A stretch of 64,000 nt of DNA from Atopsyche davidsoni (Eukaryota > Arthropoda > Insecta > Trichoptera > Hydrobiosidae), in the NCBI GenBank assembly GCA_022113835.1, contig JAILWY010000008.1:8684501-8748500 (forward strand). Reading direction: 5' to 3'. The translations under genes and the position numbers were made by a program. Shown here one piece after another: positions 59,001 through 64,000 of the stretch (positions are counted from its first letter, which is position 1; the number at the start of each line of letters is the position of its first letter). Below the pieces are notes generated by a model, which searched no databases, was not told the DNA's origin, and saw only the letters and a program-made list of their open reading frames with translations.

Positions 59001-60000
59001 CCCACACCTACTCTGGATCAGTAAATATTTATTTAATTCATCACTCTTCCGCCTGTTCGGATAATCAATAGCCAAAATGGTCCTCAGTTAGCCCCTTGAT
59101 AAATGGTTTTACTGATTAAACAAAGTCACAATCAGAGTCGATATCATTATCTGCGCCCTGCCGGGGTCGCCGAGGCCTTCGCCACCCCTTCAGAACCTCC
59201 CTTCAGGTAACCGCACCCTGCTCGAGACTGGCACTCCTTGAGAATGAAGTTTAAAAACGAAATGAGTGAGAGAAACGTGAGTTTTAATTGTGCTATATAT
59301 CTCTTACTTAGTTATTTCAATACTAATGAACGATTGAATATACGTATATTTTATACTCACTGTAGAAATACAAAGATTTTTTTTCAATTGTTCACTAATG
59401 CTTATCATAACAAAAAAAAAAGTATTATTAAGATCATTGATGTATTTTTTTTTTACAGAATATGCTCATGATTGTTTTGTTGTGTTTACTACATAATAAA
59501 GATACCTGCATGTGTGGGTTGATTTTCACGAAAAATCAAATAAAAATGACGTCACAGTTATAAAGATCTACTTTAAGGCTGTTGAGCCAACACAGTTGTG
59601 TTTGCGATGATCGTAACTTAAGTCAGACGTGAATTTCTCAGTAAGCTCGGATCAATATTGTTGGGGCTGCTCGCAGCGGCCGCGCCTCGTAGACTACCAT
59701 TAATTACTACGTGCTACAGGACAAACATCACTCTTTATCCTATAAATTACTTACAAATATCATCCCCACAACTCACGTGTCTTAGACTATATATAAATAC
59801 ATATATATAAACATACATAAACCACTTCGTAGACCAACATTTCAAGTATTTTAAAGATATTCCGTAGTTCATAGATAGCCCCAAACGACAAGTGTTTCTT
59901 CCATCGAAGATTCAATGTTTTTCTATAAAAATGGGAGGCAAGTTGTGAGCAATAATATGATATATCAACTAAAAAAAAATTATTTTCGTACAGCTCCACG
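56032..60000. other. AT-rich upstream DNA, no gene seen
   Basis: Read on both strands without finding a supported gene. TGACGTCA is at 59547-59554, and GC-rich patches are at 56040-56220 and 59150-59230. The rest is AT-rich with homopolymers. Confidence 0.45.
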
Positions 60001-60007
60001 TTAACAG

Positions 60008-60040
60008 TAGAGCTCTGGGTTTGAGTCCCGATCTTGACAT
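60008..60040 (+). repeat. tRNA-like relic (B box only)
   Basis: GTAGAGCTCTGGGTTTGAGTCCCGAT: GGTTTGAGTCC is a good B box in a pairing T-arm context, but there is no A box at tRNA distance. SINE remnant. Confidence 0.3.
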
Positions 60041-60150
60041 CGTAAAAATATAAATTATGTGGATTGTTTTCGTCTTTCGACGTGTGAATTAATTACATAC
60101 AGAATATGTATCATAAGCTTATACATGCTTACGTGAAATTGCAGCCTTCT

Positions 60151-60173
60151 GGGTTAGGTTAGGTTAGGTTAGG
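60151..60173 (+). repeat. Interstitial telomere-type repeat (TTAGG)4
   Basis: Four uninterrupted GGTTA units, the common insect telomere repeat, in single-copy DNA. Confidence 0.85.
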
Positions 60174-60262
60174 CAGACGAGACAGAATTCGTCCCTTTGT
60201 TTAAGGGCACGCCAGAGCGTAATATCAGAATCCATAGTATTCAGCGGTTTGCACGGTGAGCC

Positions 60263-60320
60263 ACACCCTGTATAGAGTATGGAGCAGGGATAAGAAAAGA
60301 ACAGAGCTGTATACAGGGTG
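60263..60320. mobile_element. Facing pair of TA-CAGGGTG transposon ends
   Basis: CACCCTGTATA (60263-60273) and TATACAGGGTG (60310-60320) are inverse copies separated by 36 bp. CAGGGTG after TA is the outer end of mariner-type elements elsewhere in this window (42038, 54512), so these may be ends of two elements lying close together, or solo ends. Confidence 0.4.
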
Positions 60321-61211
60321 GGCGGTAAATGCCACCCCTCGGTTAAGAATGAAAGAAAACAAAGCGCATATAATTTTCTCTAAATATAAGCGCCTTATGA
60401 CGGGGATTGCCTCCATACGTCTGCACAAAAAAAACCTTTTTTTGTTTTTTTTTATAGTAGTAAGAATTCAAAATTAATAATTGTTTATTTAAATTAATAT
60501 AAAATCATCAAAAATTATATTATTTTTAGATTTTCATGATATTCCTATATATAAATTTTCACATTTAAAATAAGTTTTTTTTTGTGTCCCTTCGTATATA
60601 AATCGCGTGACTTAAACGGAATATTAAAACGTTAATAATTTACTTATCCCAATGCAAAATGTTTTGTTTTTTTTAAATGTATTTTTATTTTAAAAGAATT
60701 TATATACTACAACAACTTATTTACTTGATTCAAAAAATAAGTTTACTGTGCTTTTCTCTTAAATTAGTACATTCCACCCTCAGTCCCTCTCAAGTGAGGA
60801 ATTTTCGCTTCGGGGGTCAGAAAGCAAATTAAGTAAAAATAAAAAATACTTTTAAAACACAATGATCTTCGCGGATATTTTAAACTGAAAGTACAATTTT
60901 TTTCTAGTATATTAAAAATAATTTATGACTTTCAAGAACATTCACTGACACGTCCTATAAAATTTATTTGCTACTTGACCTGTATTTTTTTTCTATTGAG
61001 TATTTGTTATAAAATAATGTATTAACTTTTTCAAATTGCTGAAATTTACTCATTCAATATACTTCAGACTTTGTGCACGCGTACATTCTGTTATCTATCC
61101 ACTACACGACGAAGGTCTACTGTATATGCATATAAATTTCAGTCAACCTGGATCTACCAGCCAGCCAAGCGAGGATAAGAAATAAGGGCGGGGGTGTGTC
61201 CCGGAGTATGT

Positions 61212-61310
61212 CCCACCCTGTAGGTGGTACAGGGTGGGCGGGTCGTGCCGCCTCGTGCCCATTATAAAGGAAAGGAAAACAATCCCCAAGGGACGTTATA
61301 CAGGGTGGGA
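61212..61310. mobile_element. Second cluster of TA-CAGGGTGG ends
   Basis: CCCACCCTGTA (61212-61222) and TACAGGGTGGG (61228-61238) face away from each other across five bases, and a third copy TATACAGGGTGGGA is at 61297-61310. No transposase fragments were recognised between these and the pair at 60.3 kb. Confidence 0.4.
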
Positions 61311-62325
61311 ATTATTTACCTACACGGGGAAATGATTGATTTTGCTGCGTTTACGTTTTTCGGGGGCGTTTGCCGTGTTTAAAATTTATTTTTTTAGATT
61401 TTGTTTGGAAAATTCGTGCCACGGGGTCATTGCACCATATAAATCCTTTCAAATGATGTTAATCATTTTAAATATAAAAAATTTACCTGTGTAAAAATAG
61501 CTCCGTATTGATGACGAAAAACTTTACGAATATAAATATGTTTACTCAGGTTTAATTCAATAGAAATATCTGATACCGATACGTAAAATATAAAAATAAA
61601 TCTTTTATCAAACGGCTTACCTTAAAGGTTGTGTCTTAAAAAACGCATAAATTAAATGAAAGTTTAATCCTACTGTTATATTTGTAACAGTGAAAAGCTT
61701 TAATATATATTTATTTGTATAAAAAATACAAAAGGCAGGAAGAAGATTAGAGGAAATAATACTACCTTTCCGTTGAAAAAATGAAACAATACAATTCAAA
61801 ACTCTTTGAAGATAAAACCTAGCAAATTAAAAAAAAAATCAATTCCACTTTGTGTTATCCGCACTGGAGTAAATATATACATTAATGTTTATACATAATG
61901 TATTTTATGCCAACATGAAGAATTTAAATATGTTACGGAGCACGCTCCCTCTCTTTCTTACCCTTTGAAGGTTTCATTTTAGTTTCTGTTTGTGGCAGTC
62001 ATATTACAAAGTGAGATGCAGGGGTTGTGCCGTCTAGAAGGGTTAGGCAAAGCCAATTTCAACCACTAAATTACAAATATGTTCAATCATTATAGAGATA
62101 ATTTAACCAATTAGTAAGATCACTAATCCACTTCATACAATTATTGTATTTAATCAAACAGCTGACGTAGCTTAGAAAGCTGGAGTAATATTTGCATGTG
62201 CTATTAAATAATAAGTAATACAGAAAAAAAAAATTATTGGACCTCAAGCTGTGTGAAAAAATAATTTTTTTTAAATATATCAGAAAAAAAGTGCAAAATA
62301 TATAACACACATGTATGGTGAAAAT
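61311..62325. other. AT-rich DNA, nothing recognised
   Basis: No supported gene or repeat before the tandem array begins. Confidence 0.45.
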
Positions 62326-63535
62326 GATAGTTTGATTTCGCTATTTTTTAATATTTTCTTTAGTAAAAAAATATAGGTCCATCAAGACAATTGAACTTAA
62401 AAAAAATATCTAACACTATTTATTTCTTATCATTAAAATAATAATATCCAGCCTACGTGGGTCGCCAGAGCAATCGAGCGTTTAGAGCAAATACAAGCAG
62501 TCCTCTCCAAGCAGATGATAGTTTGATTTCGCTAATTTTAAAATATTGGTCTATCGGCACTATTGAACTATAAAAAAATATCAACCAAGACGCCATTTTG
62601 AATTAACGCTTACGCCTTACATTATTTATTTTTTTATAATATACAATCAATGGTATCCAGCCATTTATGGTCTATCATAGCAATCGTGCGTTTAGAAAAA
62701 ATACAAACAGTCCTCTCCAAGCAGATCATAGTTCGATTTCGCTAATTTTAATATAAAATATGGCTCCATCGGTAAAATTTAACAATAAAAAAGCCATTTT
62801 GAATTTACGCTTACGTCTGACATTATTTATTTCTTATAATATATAATCAAAGATCAAACGAGCGTTTAGAATAAATACAAGCAGTCCTCTCCAAGCATCT
62901 CGCTATTTTTAATATAAAATTTGAGTCCATCAGCACAGTTGAACTTTAAAAAAATATCAACCACGACGCCATTTTGAATTTACGCTTTCGTCTTACATTA
63001 TTTATTTCTTATCACAAAAATAATAAACCATTAATAATATCCAGCCAATGTGGGTCTATCAGAGCAATCGAGCGTTTAGAATAAATACAAGCAGATGATA
63101 GCTTGATTTCGCTATTTTTAATATAAAATTTGAGTCTATCAGCACAGTTAAACTTTAAAAAAATATCGACCAAGACGCCATTTTGAATTTACGCTTCAGT
63201 CTTACATTATTTATTTCTTATCATAAAAATAATAAACCGTCAATGATATCCACCCAATGTGGGTCTATTAGAGCAATCGAGCGTTTAGAATAAATACAAG
63301 CAGATGATAGCTTGATTTCGCTATTTTTAATATAAAATTTGAGTCCATCAGCACAATTGAACTTTAAAAAAATATCAACCAAGACGCCATTTTGAATTGA
63401 CGCTTACGTCTTACATTATTTATTTTTTATCATAAAAATAATAAACCGTCAATGATATTCAGCCAATGTGGGTATATATCAGAGCAATCGAGCGTTTAGA
63501 ATAAATACAAGCAGTCCTCTCCAAGCAGCTGAAAT
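62326..63535. repeat. ~210-bp tandem array, about six units
   Basis: Units share GATAGTTTGATTTCGCTA, CGCCATTTTGAATTTACGCT, TTACATTATTTATTTCTTAT, AGCAATCGAGCGTTTAGAAT and AAATACAAGCAGTCCTCTCC. The GAGCGTTTAG anchor falls at 62476, 62686, 62860, 63070, 63289 and 63490, so the period varies from about 174 to 219 bp through internal deletions. Non-coding satellite-like array. Confidence 0.85.
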
Positions 63536-64000
63536 TCTGTTATCTCGCAACAATGGCGGCGGCATTGCCTCACTTATTCCCGAAACAATTAATCCCATCG
63601 GGGTAGAACAGATTACTGTATTGTTTCCCTGATTGTCGGGGATCTCCGCCGCGGCGGATTCCTCCGGGGAATTAATTCTGGAGACCATATTCAGGCTGGG
63701 GAGGAGTGCAGGTCGCCCGAGATAAAACTCGGCGAGGGGGTGAAAGTTTCGCGACAACCCCCTACCCGGCGTGATTAGAAAAATATTTAAATTGCTTTAG
63801 ACGGCGCGTTCAATTGGAAATTTTTTTTTTTTCTTAGAAATGTTACAAATATTTCAATTTTCCCTCGAAACGGGAGCAGCCCTCCCCGCGCCATCGGGAA
63901 AATAATTAAATTGATTTAAACGGCGTCCCGTTGGAATTTCTCCGAAGGCGTTTTTTTTTTTATATATATTTCTAATTTTTTTCGCTTCTTTATGACGAAA
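63536..64000. other. GC-rich patch at window end
   Basis: 63540-63770 and 63870-63950 are GC-rich and adjoin the array. A frame on the minus strand (63757-63479) has no recognised domain. Two similar sentences of sequence (GATTAGAAAAATATTTAAAT at 63772 and GGGAAAATAATTAAATTGAT at 63896, each followed by a GGCG-containing GGAAATTT/GGAATTT block) suggest a local duplication. Confidence 0.35.

Overview
The window looks like nuclear DNA of an arthropod, most probably an insect. It is strongly AT-rich, its introns are many kilobases long, and it is full of DNA transposons, non-LTR retrotransposon fragments, tRNA-derived SINEs and Penelope-type relics. Short interstitial runs of the insect telomere repeat (TTAGG) occur in three places. 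No bacterial or viral gene cluster is visible. The species and order cannot be fixed from sequence alone.

One host gene can be supported. It lies on the minus strand and its four visible exons run from 45298 down to 12899: a signal-peptide exon (45196-45298), a six-cysteine EGF exon (34476-34592), a long acidic linker exon with two N-glycosylation sequons (13079-13698), and a short exon ending in a CPLG..G..C EGF-type tail (12899-12992). All junctions have GT/AG ends and the phases agree (1, 1, 0, then 1 going out), which is the main evidence for one transcript. The visible protein is 311 residues. It is secreted or type I, and it continues in exons beyond position 1. Introns 1 and 2 are about 9.9 kb* and 20.8 kb (*10.6 kb counted exactly from 34593 to 45195), while intron 3 is only 86 bp.

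Layout. 1-12.9 kb is intron downstream of exon 4, with a large fold-back element at 6.4-7.2 kb and relics of a LINE at 4.55 and 7.56 kb. 13.7-34.5 kb is intron 2, with inverted SINE dimers (17.9, 24.7 kb), a Penelope-type 3' end (26 kb), a G-rich telomere-like tract (19.1 kb) and a 51-bp minisatellite (32.3-33.2 kb). Tandem copies of the 3' end of the EGF exon, splice donor included, sit just downstream of exon 2 (34.1-34.5 kb). 34.6-45.2 kb is intron 1, with a ~219-bp array, a TIR MITE, a pogo-like MITE, a decayed mariner-type element and a 5'-truncated LINE with poly(A) and target duplication. 45.3-64 kb is upstream and mostly intergenic: another SINE hairpin (46.3 kb), a mariner-type element with an open transposase frame (51.6-52.5 kb), a SINE inserted in a LINE tail (53.5-53.9 kb), a hAT MITE (54.4-54.8 kb), and a ~210-bp tandem array (62.3-63.5 kb).

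The most notable observations are the tandem duplication of an exon end with its splice donor, the palindromic tRNA-SINE dimers flanked by 12-13 bp target duplications, and a dispersed set of hammerhead-like core motifs that fit Penelope-like elements. No cooperating multi-gene system was found.
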